From an uncultured Oscillospiraceae bacterium (GTDB lineage: Bacteria; Bacillota; Clostridia; Oscillospirales; Acutalibacteraceae), in the NCBI GenBank assembly GCA_905192745.1, contig CAJJLZ010000004.1, positions 62,001 to 126,000 on the forward strand: a DNA stretch of 64,000 nucleotides, given 5' to 3'. Both the position numbers and the translations under genes were made by a program. The number at the start of each line of letters is the position of its first letter. Positions within the stretch are counted from its first letter, which is position 1. The notes under the pieces are model-generated. The model was not told the DNA's origin. It searched no databases and saw only the letters and a list, made by a program, of their open reading frames with translations. Shown here piece after piece: positions 16,538-25,281 of the stretch.

Positions 16538-16628
16538 GAGGATTGGTGAAAAATAGAGAACATATTCCGCGTGTTCCCTCACAGAATAAAGGCATGAATT
16601 TTGCTGTTTGGAAAGGCGTGGAGAAGCT

Positions 16629-17582
16629 ATGAAGAAAACATACGGACTGCTGTTCACCTTTACGGCGCTGGCGATCTCCGGTATCCTGATTTCCCGGCCG
16701 TTTCTGGAAAAATCCGCTCCCGCCGTCACCCTGTATACCGTGGAAGCCCGCTCTGCCATCGACACCGTGACCTGCACCGGGCGGATCGAAGCGGCCGAAA
16801 GCGAGGACGTTTATGTGGAAATGCCCTGCATTGCCGATACGGTTCCGGTGCAGGCGGGGGATACGGTCAAAAAGGGAGATATTCTGTTCACGGTAGACGT
16901 TGCCGCCACCAAACAGGTATTGGCTTCCGCCGGAGGAATTTCACCGGCGCTGGTACCGGAACAGCAGATTATCAAAAGCGTTTCGGCCCCAGTAGACGGC
17001 GTGGTCCGCATGCTGAACGTCGCAGCAGGGGAAGCGGTGGATGCCGATACTCCCTGTGTGGTCATCTCCTCCGGCGACGCCCTGCAGGTGAAGGTGACCA
17101 TCCATGAAAACAACCTGCGGAACGTGACGCTGGGACAGAAGGCAACCGTCAGCGGAACCGCCTTCCGTGAGGAGGGGTATATGGGAACCGTCACCTATAT
17201 TTCTCCCTCCGCCCGTCAACAATACAGCGGAACCGCCAGCGAAACCGTGGTGGACGCCGTTATTTCTCTGTCGGAACGGGATGATTCTCTTAAGCCGGGC
17301 CTCTCCGCCAAATCCCGCATTGAAATCGGAAGCGCGGAGGAATGCATTATCGTTCCTTATGAATATGTTTTGCAGGACGAGCAAAATCAGGAATATGTGT
17401 ATCTGTATCAGGATGGAAAGGCAGTCAAGCGGATTATACAGACGGAAAAGGAATGGAACGATGGGTTTGAAGTAACCGACGGCCTTTCTCCCGGTGACAC
17501 GGTCATCCAGAATCCAGCCGATATTGAACGGGACGGACAGGCGGTAACCATCGCCGGAGAGGAGTCGGTCGCCGATGCCTGA
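16629..17582 (+). CDS. Membrane-fusion/adaptor protein (HlyD/MacA-like)
   Basis: A 317-residue periplasmic-adaptor-type protein: an N-terminal membrane helix (about 5-22), a lipoyl-like half (YVEMPCIADTVPVQAGDTVKKGDILFTVD), a second lipoyl half (VSAPVDGVVRMLNVAAGEAV), a beta-barrel, and a membrane-proximal end (GFEVTDGLSPGDTVIQNP). The hairpin between the lipoyl halves is short, as in Gram-positive members. The ATG at 16629 follows GGAG. The next gene, a MacB-like permease, overlaps by eight bases, so they surely work together. The 3-gene norm includes an ATPase, which is missing here. Confidence 0.87.
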   Translation: MKKTYGLLFTFTALAISGILISRPFLEKSAPAVTLYTVEARSAIDTVTCTGRIEAAESEDVYVEMPCIADTVPVQAGDTVKKGDILFTVDVAATKQVLASAGGISPALVPEQQIIKSVSAPVDGVVRMLNVAAGEAVDADTPCVVISSGDALQVKVTIHENNLRNVTLGQKATVSGTAFREEGYMGTVTYISPSARQQYSGTASETVVDAVISLSERDDSLKPGLSAKSRIEIGSAEECIIVPYEYVLQDEQNQEYVYLYQDGKAVKRIIQTEKEWNDGFEVTDGLSPGDTVIQNPADIERDGQAVTIAGEESVADA

Positions 17583-18768
17583 CGTTCTGTTCTGCGCGCT
17601 GAAAAATCTCTCCCGGAAACGGCTGCGTACTTTTCTTACTATGGGCAGTATTACGATTGGGGTAACAATGGTTGTGATCGTTTCCATGATAAGCAGCGCC
17701 GGACGAACCGCCGTAAACCGGGAGCTGGAAAACTTGGGGGTCAGCGGACTTTCGATCAGCACCAACGCCTCCGCTTCTCCGGATGGACAAAAAGGCATCT
17801 CCTCGGAAAACCTGAATCTTATCCGCAGCACCAGCCATGTGGAAACCGCCATGCCTTTGATGATCGAATATTCTCTTTCCACCCTGAGAACTATTCAGAG
17901 CAATACGCTGATTTGCGGAATTGACGCCGGCGCCAGGCAGGCCATCTCCCTTACGCTGAAGCACGGCCGCCTGATTTCCCGCGGAGATTTGAAATCCAGT
18001 GCTCTGGTCTGCGTGGTCGATGAAACGCTGGCCAGAGAAGCCTATGGCCGGGAAAATATCACGGGCAAAACCATTACGCTCCAAATTGCCGGTGCTCAGG
18101 AAGAATTCCGGATTATCGGCGTGGCGGAAGCGGGCAGCAGCCTTCTGCAGAGTCTGGGGGAATTCATCCCCAGTATGGTATATGTCCCGTACAGCACGCT
18201 GCAGGCGCTGACCGGACGGGAAAATTTTGACCAGGTGGCGGTGCGGGTGGACGCTTCCGCTGATGTGGCGGCTACGGAAAACCTGATTTTGAACCGACTT
18301 CGGCGTACGGCCGGCAACAACGATTTTTTTCGCACCGATAATCTGTCTACACAACGGGACAAGCTGGGGAATCTGCTGGATATCGTTAGTCTGGTGCTGA
18401 CGGCGATCAGCGGCATTTCTCTGATTGTTTCGGGGCTGGGGATCATGACCATTATGCTGGTTTCGGTTAATGAACGGACACGGGAAATCGGGGTAAAAAA
18501 AGCGATTGGCGCGTCCCGCGGACGGATTCTTTTTGAATTTCTGGCGGAAGCGGTTGTCATCTCTTTGCTGGGCAGTTTGATCGGCGTTGCCGTCGGCGGA
18601 GGGATCTCCTGGTTCGGAATGCAGGCGTTCGGGATGTCCGTACCGTTCGTATGGACGGATTTCGCTTTGCTGATTGCTTTTTCGGTATTGCTGGGGGCAG
18701 TGTTCGGCGTCTATCCCGCCGTTAAAGCGGCAAGGCTTCGCCCGGTGGATGCGCTGCGGCTGGAATAA
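17575..18768 (+). CDS. MacB/FtsX-type ABC transporter permease
   Basis: A 397-residue permease with the MacB layout: helix 1 near residues 20-42, a large extracellular domain (about 45-270), then three C-terminal helices. NERTREIGVKKAIGASRGRILFEFLAEAV is the classic FtsX-family segment, and GVYPAVKAARLRPVDALRLE is the usual end. Such permeases drive export or mechanotransmission with an ATPase. None is encoded within several kilobases, so the ATPase must come from elsewhere. The gene overlaps the adaptor by eight bases (ATGCCTGA). Confidence 0.9.
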   Translation: MPDVLFCALKNLSRKRLRTFLTMGSITIGVTMVVIVSMISSAGRTAVNRELENLGVSGLSISTNASASPDGQKGISSENLNLIRSTSHVETAMPLMIEYSLSTLRTIQSNTLICGIDAGARQAISLTLKHGRLISRGDLKSSALVCVVDETLAREAYGRENITGKTITLQIAGAQEEFRIIGVAEAGSSLLQSLGEFIPSMVYVPYSTLQALTGRENFDQVAVRVDASADVAATENLILNRLRRTAGNNDFFRTDNLSTQRDKLGNLLDIVSLVLTAISGISLIVSGLGIMTIMLVSVNERTREIGVKKAIGASRGRILFEFLAEAVVISLLGSLIGVAVGGGISWFGMQAFGMSVPFVWTDFALLIAFSVLLGAVFGVYPAVKAARLRPVDALRLE

Positions 18769-18797
18769 CGTCTTGTGCAGACGAAATGTTTAGAAAA

Positions 18798-18827
18798 AAG
18801 CGAGGATTTCTTAAGAAATCCTCGCTT
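18798..18827. other. Perfect 30-base palindrome between permease and ydcF
   Basis: AAGCGAGGATTTC, TTAA, GAAATCCTCGCTT. On the minus strand the stem is followed by TTTTTTC, giving a good terminator for minus-strand transcripts; on the plus strand GAACTTTT follows. It probably acts in both directions, shielding this unit from feoAB transcripts. Confidence 0.65.
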
Positions 18828-18883
18828 GAACTTTTCCGGAAACTTCGATAGGATAAGAGCAGTAATGATAAGGAGTTTCCGCT

Positions 18884-19678
18884 ATGAATACTTCCAAACC
18901 GCGCCGTATCTATTCCGCCCTTCGGATTGCATGGATTATTGCCTCGGGAATTCTGCTGGTCTGGTCGAGTCTGCCGCTGATTAACTATATTTACAACGCC
19001 GGTGTTTTGATATCGATTCCGGTTGCGGCCGTTTCTCTGGCTGTCGGTATAGGGTGGCCGTCGGTGCGCAAGGCATTGCAAAAGCTGTGGAAAAGGAAAG
19101 TGGGACGTATGCTGATCGCGGTGGTTTCCGGCGTTCTGTTTGTGTTGCTGGCACTCTTTGTTACGGCGTCCTGTATTATGCTTCATGCCGCGGCGAAGAA
19201 GCCGGAAGAACAGGCCACGGTGATTGTGCTTGGCGCGGCGGTTTACGGCGACCGACCCAGCCGAATGCTGGCGGCTCGCCTGAATACCGCTGCAAAATAT
19301 CTGGAAGCCAATCCGGATTCGGTCTGCATCGTGTCCGGCGGACAGGGAAACGATGAAGAGTATGCCGAAGCGCAGGTAATGTACGACTATCTCGTTGAAA
19401 AGGGCGTTGATCCTTCCCGGATTTATCAGGAAGACCGTTCCACTAATACGGAGGAGAACATTCGCTATTCCCGTGAAATTATCGCCCAAAACGGCCTGAA
19501 TCCTCATGTAGTGATTGCCACACAGGAGTTTCATCAATACCGTGCACAAACACTGGCAAAAAAGCAGGGACTGAATGAAGTGGGCCCCGCCACCTGCCGG
19601 ACTCCCTGGCATCTTCTGGAATGCTATTGGGTGCGGGAATTTGCCGCCGTTTGCCGTCTGTGGATATTGGGACATTAG
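18884..19678 (+). CDS. YdcF/ElyC (DUF218) family membrane protein
   Basis: A 264-residue protein with three hydrophobic segments in the first 105 residues, then a DUF218 domain: ATVIVLGAAVYGDRPSRMLAARLNTA, VCIVSGGQGNDEEYAEAQVM, EDRSTNTEENIRYS and VVIATQEFHQYRAQTLAKKQG. ElyC/SanA relatives act in envelope and lipid-carrier metabolism; the reaction is not established. GGAG lies nine bases before the ATG. It converges on feoB with 51 bases between stops. Confidence 0.88.
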   Translation: MNTSKPRRIYSALRIAWIIASGILLVWSSLPLINYIYNAGVLISIPVAAVSLAVGIGWPSVRKALQKLWKRKVGRMLIAVVSGVLFVLLALFVTASCIMLHAAAKKPEEQATVIVLGAAVYGDRPSRMLAARLNTAAKYLEANPDSVCIVSGGQGNDEEYAEAQVMYDYLVEKGVDPSRIYQEDRSTNTEENIRYSREIIAQNGLNPHVVIATQEFHQYRAQTLAKKQGLNEVGPATCRTPWHLLECYWVREFAAVCRLWILGH

Positions 19679-19729
19679 AGCGTCATAGTGTTCACACGAA
19701 CGCTTTTGGATCGTGCGGATATGCTCTGG

Positions 19730-21925
19730 TCAGGCCAGCCCAAACAGTCGGGCCGCTCCCGACACAGCGCCGCAGATAACCAGACCGGTAACCGTTGGCA
19801 CCAAAAAGGAAACAGCCGTCCATTTCAGGCTCTGCGTTTCCTTGTGTATTGTCAGGCAGGTGGTGGAACAGGGCCAGTGCATGAGGGAGAACAACATGGT
19901 ACATACCGCGGTCAGCCAGGTCCAGCCATTATTCACCAGCAATTCTCTCAGGGCGCTCAGGCTTTCCAGTTCCTGAATGCTTCCGGTCGCCATATAACTC
20001 ATAATAATAATGGGAATGACGATTTCATTCGCGGGGAAGCCGAGAATAAACGCCATCAGAATCACGCCGTCCAGCCCGATCAGGCGGGCAAACGGATCCA
20101 GAAATTCGGTGCAGTGCGCCAGCAGACTGACATTCCCCACGGTAACGTTCGCCAGAATCCAGATCAGCAGACCCGCCGGAGCAGCCACCGACACGGCACG
20201 GCCAAGCACGAAAAGGGTACGGTCAAAAATAGAGCGGACAATCACTTTGCCGATTTGCGGGCGGCGATAGGGGGGGAGTTCCAGCGTAAAAGAGGAGGGA
20301 ATCCCCTTCAGGATCGTTTTCGACAGAAGGCGGGAAATCAGAAAGGTCATACAAACGCCAAGCAGGATTACGCCGGTTAACAGGATGGTTGACCAGAGGG
20401 TGGAGACAGGGCCGGCCTGAAAACCGACAAAAAACATGGTAATAATCGCGATCAATGTGGGAAACCGGCCGTTACAGGGAACAAAAGTATTGGTGATGAC
20501 AGCAATCAGACGCTCCCGCGGGGAATCGATAATTCGGCAGCCCACAATACCGGCAGCATTGCAGCCGAAGCCCATGCACATGGTCAGCGCCTGTTTTCCG
20601 CAGGCACAGGCCTTTTTAAAGTATTTGTCAAGGTTGAAGGCAATACGGGGAAGATACCCGGAATCCTCCAGAAGAGTAAACAACGGGAAAAAGATCGCCA
20701 TCGGCGGCAGCATAACGGCGACTACCCATGCCAGCACGCGGTAAACGCCGTCTACGATCGATCCCTCCAGCCATCCCGGCGCGCCCAGCCACCGCATCAG
20801 GCCGGCCAGACGATCGCCCAGCCAGAACAGGCCGCCGGACAGCCATTCGGAAGGATAATTCGCACCGGTTATCGTGATCCAGAAAACGACCACCAGCATC
20901 AGGAGCATCAGCGGAATGCCGGTCCACTTGTTGGTCAGGACACGGTCGATTTTACGATCCCGGCGGCCATAGCCGCATTGACCGCAGGCAACAGCGTCCA
21001 TGCATACCTCTTCCGCGCGGAGGATAACGCAGGATACCAGAATATCCTTCAGCCGGTCCTCGGTGATGTTATGATCGGTCAACGCCGCCTTTGCTTCGCA
21101 AACATTCTGAGAGATCGCCGCATCCTCCCAGAGGGAAAAGCCAAGATAGCCGGTGATGGTTCGTTTCAGCGTATCGTCACAGTCCAGCAGCTGCAGGGAT
21201 ATCCAGCGGCTGTTCAGCCTTCCGTCCAGCCGCCGTGAAACCTCCGGCTCCAACTGATGGATTGCGTCCTCGACTGCCGGAAGATAGCGGATACGGGTAA
21301 GCCGGGCGGAACTGTCCGGCGGCGGAGCCGGTGGCCCGGGAACGGAAACGGCCGGCTTTGTCCTCGCCGTCACCGCTTCTACCTGATCCATCAGCTCTTC
21401 CAGTCCTTTTCCGCTGCGGGCACTGGCTCCAACTACCGGCACGCCCAAGTTTTCCGACAACTGCTTTAAATCCACCCGAATTCCTTTTCGTTTGGCTTCG
21501 TCCATCAGGTTGACACAAACCACTACCCGGTGTGTGATCTCCATCGTCTGGAGCACCAGATTCATATTCCGCTCCAAACAGGTGGCGTCGCAGACCACCA
21601 CGACGGCGTCCGGTTCGCCAAAACAAATGAAATCCCGGGCCACTTCCTCCTCGGCGGAGTGGGCCATCAGGGAGTAGGTTCCGGGAATATCCACTAATAT
21701 GTAGGGAATACCGTTATGCGAGCAGCGCCCCTGCGCATTCGTCACGGTTTTTCCCGGCCAGTTTCCGGTGTGCTGGTTGAGACCGGTCAGCTCGTTGAAT
21801 ACGGTGCTTTTGCCGACGTTCGGATTTCCCGCCAGCGCGATTACCCGTTCCTCCGGAGAATGCTTTTCAATGCATAACCCATGATCGATGGCGTTGCCGC
21901 CGGTAGAATTGGCTGTCAGCCCCAT
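19730..21925 (-). CDS. feoB: Ferrous iron transport protein B
   Basis: A 731-residue Fe(II) transporter. The N-terminal G domain shows GNPNVGKST (33-41), DIPGTYSL (G3) and NLMDE (G4). After a helical spacer come the membrane core with CMGFGCNAAGIVGCRIIDSP and PCNGRFPTLIAI (Gate motifs, conserved cysteines) and a final FeoB core helix set including HWPCSTTCLTI. The ATG follows AAAGGAAG. feoA lies 78 bases upstream with a hairpin between them. Iron control by the divergent DtxR-type gene is likely but not shown. Confidence 0.97.
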   Translation of the reverse strand: MGLTANSTGGNAIDHGLCIEKHSPEERVIALAGNPNVGKSTVFNELTGLNQHTGNWPGKTVTNAQGRCSHNGIPYILVDIPGTYSLMAHSAEEEVARDFICFGEPDAVVVVCDATCLERNMNLVLQTMEITHRVVVCVNLMDEAKRKGIRVDLKQLSENLGVPVVGASARSGKGLEELMDQVEAVTARTKPAVSVPGPPAPPPDSSARLTRIRYLPAVEDAIHQLEPEVSRRLDGRLNSRWISLQLLDCDDTLKRTITGYLGFSLWEDAAISQNVCEAKAALTDHNITEDRLKDILVSCVILRAEEVCMDAVACGQCGYGRRDRKIDRVLTNKWTGIPLMLLMLVVVFWITITGANYPSEWLSGGLFWLGDRLAGLMRWLGAPGWLEGSIVDGVYRVLAWVVAVMLPPMAIFFPLFTLLEDSGYLPRIAFNLDKYFKKACACGKQALTMCMGFGCNAAGIVGCRIIDSPRERLIAVITNTFVPCNGRFPTLIAIITMFFVGFQAGPVSTLWSTILLTGVILLGVCMTFLISRLLSKTILKGIPSSFTLELPPYRRPQIGKVIVRSIFDRTLFVLGRAVSVAAPAGLLIWILANVTVGNVSLLAHCTEFLDPFARLIGLDGVILMAFILGFPANEIVIPIIIMSYMATGSIQELESLSALRELLVNNGWTWLTAVCTMLFSLMHWPCSTTCLTIHKETQSLKWTAVSFLVPTVTGLVICGAVSGAARLFGLA

Positions 21926-21963
21926 GGATATTTCTTCCTTTCTGTAAACTGAAATGTATTGTT

Positions 21964-22003
21964 AAAACGCCGGAGCGGATGGCTGACCGCCCCGGCGTTT
22001 TTT
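21964..22003 (-). terminator. Hairpin between feoA and feoB
   Basis: AAACGCCGG (21965-21973) pairs with CCGGCGTTT (21992-22000), with an inner GCGG/CCGC. It directly abuts the feoA stop; on the minus strand it is followed by TTTTAAC and on the plus strand by TTTC. It could attenuate feoB relative to feoA. Confidence 0.6.
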
Positions 22004-22285
22004 CTAACAATATTCTACAAGTATACGGGAGGAATCCTCCGTGCGCAGAGCGATGACCGCCCCTCGAATCAGGTAGGCGATCGGATCACCGGCCGGACTC
22101 CGCTGCAGACACTCCACACGGGTTCCTTCCACCAGACCGATATCCAACAGACGGCGGCGCATACTGCCGGTGGAATTCAGTGCTTTTACCCGCGCCCGTT
22201 CTCCCTGATGGATATGATCGAGAGTCAGCACATCATCCAGACTATGTAAGCCGGACTCCTGCTGAAAGAGCTTTTGCTGTCTCAT
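22004..22285 (-). CDS. feoA: Ferrous iron transport protein A
   Basis: A 93-residue protein whose main part is an SH3-like FeoA domain: GERARVKALNSTGSMRRRLLDIGLVEGTRVECLQRSPAGDPIAYLIRGAVIALR. FeoA binds FeoB and supports Fe(II) uptake. The N-terminal 20 residues are an extension. The ATG follows GGAG with good spacing. It starts the feoAB unit and is divergent from the metal-dependent regulator gene across about 200 bases. Confidence 0.95.
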   Translation of the reverse strand: MRQQKLFQQESGLHSLDDVLTLDHIHQGERARVKALNSTGSMRRRLLDIGLVEGTRVECLQRSPAGDPIAYLIRGAVIALRTEDSSRILVEYC

Positions 22286-22407
22286 ATTCCTATTCTCCTT
22301 ATCATAAAATGAAGTAAACGGTTTTTCTCACCAGATGGGGAGAAAAGTCCCGTACGATAAGCGTGCTTGTTTCGGAATGTTTCCCGATGCCAACTTACTA
22401 CTATCAA

Positions 22408-22419
22408 CTTATGCATAAG
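22408..22419. promoter_or_regulatory. Palindrome in the feoA/regulator intergenic region (candidate operator)
   Basis: CTTATGCATAAG, a perfect 12-base palindrome, lies between divergent feoA and the DtxR-type gene. The position suits an operator for that regulator. It is not a textbook DtxR or MntR box, so the link is inference. Confidence 0.4.
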
Positions 22420-22483
22420 CGAAAACTATTGTCCCAAAAAGTTAGGATAGGGAACAGAAGAGGAAAGAAAGGGGTAGGGCTGG

Positions 22484-22966
22484 ATGAACAGCAAAGCAGC
22501 GGACGGTCCGGACTTCCAGAAAGAGGAATTCCGGACCCTGAATGGGTATCGCCGCCAGCGAATAAGCCGGATGACGGAATCCATGGAGGATTATCTGGAA
22601 ATGATTTTCCGCATGACGGCGATGTCCGACAGAAACAACGAAGCCGGTATTCCCAAAAGCCAAGCCGCCGTCGGCGTTAATGAAGTCGCGTCCCTGCTCC
22701 ATGTCCGGCCGTCATCCGCTTCAAAAATGACCGGGAAGCTTCGTGAACAGGGATGGGTGACCTTTGAAAAATATGGACAGATCCGCCTGACAGAGCAGGG
22801 GAGGGAAAGGGGAGCGTACCTCCTCTGGCGGCATAATGTTCTTTCAGAATTTTTTCGGCGGTTGAATCACTCGGAGGGTGAGCTACGGCAGGTGGAACAG
22901 ATCGAACATTTTATGGATGAACAAACCATTCAGAATCTGGAGAAACTCATCCCCCTGCTTCCATGA
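22484..22966 (+). CDS. DtxR/MntR-family metal-dependent transcriptional regulator
   Basis: A 160-residue regulator: winged helix (about 30-105, MTESMEDYLEMIFRM ... VGVNEVASLLHVRPSSASKMTGKLREQGWV ... LTEQGRERG), then a dimerisation/metal domain (HNVLSEFFRRLN, EIEHFMDEQT-like). It lacks the SH3-like third domain, as MntR does. Placement beside feoAB suggests iron sensing. The 29-residue stretch before MTESMEDY is unusual, and an internal start at the second Met is possible, but the ATG at 22484 has GGGGTAGGG upstream. Confidence 0.88.
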   Translation: MNSKAADGPDFQKEEFRTLNGYRRQRISRMTESMEDYLEMIFRMTAMSDRNNEAGIPKSQAAVGVNEVASLLHVRPSSASKMTGKLREQGWVTFEKYGQIRLTEQGRERGAYLLWRHNVLSEFFRRLNHSEGELRQVEQIEHFMDEQTIQNLEKLIPLLP

Positions 22967-23097
22967 AAGCGGGATGTGCAAAAAAGAAATTCGTCAACCT
23001 TACTATATCTATGGTCCCCCGTAGAAAAGTATTTGATGCGGCACCGTATCTGGTATAGAAAACCTTCGAAAAAAGGGAAAGGAGGACGGTTTTCCTC

Positions 23098-23127
23098 TTG
23101 AAAGGACAGGGCGGGCTGTGATAGAAT
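23098..23127 (+). promoter_or_regulatory. Promoter for guaB
   Basis: TTGAAA (23098-23103), 18 bases, TAGAAT (23122-23127) preceded by TGA (extended -10 form). It implies a leader of about 130 bases before the guaB ATG. The leader contains CTGACAA/TTGACAG, a 7-position stem with one mismatch. No purine riboswitch core was found. The 299 bases between the regulator and guaB hold nothing else recognised. Confidence 0.55.
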
Positions 23128-23235
23128 AATAGATAATATTTTCTTAATATTTTTTACCGCCTGACAAGTCGATTGACAGGAACCAAAACCAGTTGGGAAC
23201 AGACAAAAGCAGGTAAGTTGTATAAGGTCGTATGA

Positions 23236-24738
<1,503 letters not shown>

Positions 24739-24769
24739 AGGAAAGATGCCGGCAATTGCCGGTTGTAGC

Positions 24770-24810
24770 GAAGCGGCCCGCCGGAATCAACACTTCCGGC
24801 GGGCCGCTTC
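24770..24810 (+). terminator. Hairpin after guaB
   Basis: A perfect 17-bp stem (GAAGCGGCCCGCCGGAA and its complement) around a 7-base loop, 31 bases after the guaB stop. No U-run follows. A smaller palindrome CCGGCAATTGCCGG (24749-24762) lies just before it. Confidence 0.65.
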
Positions 24811-24831
24811 ATATGGGATAAGGGGAACTGC

Positions 24832-24881
24832 AAAAACAAGAAAGCGAGTCTGAATCACAATCGATCCAAACTCGCTTTCTT
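24832..24881 (-). terminator. Terminator of tRNA-Cys
   Basis: On the minus strand, AAGAAAGCGAGT (24881-24870) pairs with ACTCGCTTTCTT (24849-24838), followed by GTTTTTG. It begins two bases after the mature tRNA 3' end. Confidence 0.85.
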
Positions 24882-24882
24882 C

Positions 24883-24957
24883 TGGAGGCGCCACCCAGAT
24901 TTGAACTGGGGAATCAGGGTTTTGCAGACCCATGCCTTACCACTTGGCTATGGCGCC
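24883..24957 (-). tRNA. tRNA-Cys (GCA)
   Basis: A complete cloverleaf of 75 bases with encoded CCA. Acceptor GGCGCCA pairs with TGGCGCC, the anticodon loop is CTGCAAA (anticodon GCA at 24925-24923), and the T loop is GTTCAAATC. A terminator follows at once. It stands alone between guaB and lysA. Confidence 0.97.
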
Positions 24958-25139
24958 ACAGGCGAAACAACGTGACTTAGTATACCGATTTTTCGGCTGT
25001 TTGTCAAGAGATTTTACAGGATTATTTTGATAAAATTAGGAGGCGGCAAACGCAATAATAGTATATGCCGGATACGGGAAGTTAGTACAGAGAAATAAGA
25101 CAATGATCGCTGATAAATAGGGGACTTTTTATTTTAATA

Positions 25140-25175
25140 CTCAACTCAATAAAATTAATATTTTATTGAGTTGAG
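25140..25175. repeat. Perfect 36-base AT-rich palindrome in the tRNA-Cys/lysA gap
   Basis: CTCAACTCAATAAAAT, loop TAAT, ATTTTATTGAGTTGAG: 16 bp with no mismatch. Neither side has a U-run, so it is not a normal terminator. The 324-base gap (24958-25281) holds this, a second hairpin at 25185-25216, and no recognised gene. Confidence 0.6.
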
Positions 25176-25184
25176 GGGAGGATA

Positions 25185-25216
25185 ATCAGGAGCGAACGAG
25201 TACGCCCGCTCCTGAT
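25185..25216. other. Second hairpin downstream of lysA
   Basis: ATCAGGAGCG pairs with CGCTCCTGAT around a 12-base loop. It lies 65 bases after the lysA stop (minus strand) and may stabilise or end that transcript; no U-run follows in either direction. Confidence 0.4.
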
Positions 25217-25281
25217 ACGGATACGCTGCCTGTAAATCCTTAAATCCTAACATGGGAAACCATTATGAGAACGTATAAGAT

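Larger units (their letters stand above)
15258..16545 (+). mobile_element. AT-rich insert carrying one methyltransferase (possible mobile-element remnant)
   Basis: Directly after radA the composition turns markedly AT-rich and returns to normal at about 16.55 kb. The segment holds one complete minus-strand gene (methyltransferase), similar AT-rich motifs near each end (around 15334 and 16416), and a terminator near the right end that serves no local plus-strand gene. No integrase or transposase was found. It could be a relic of an integrated element or a short transferred cassette. Flanking genes radA and the adaptor gene are intact. Confidence 0.4.
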
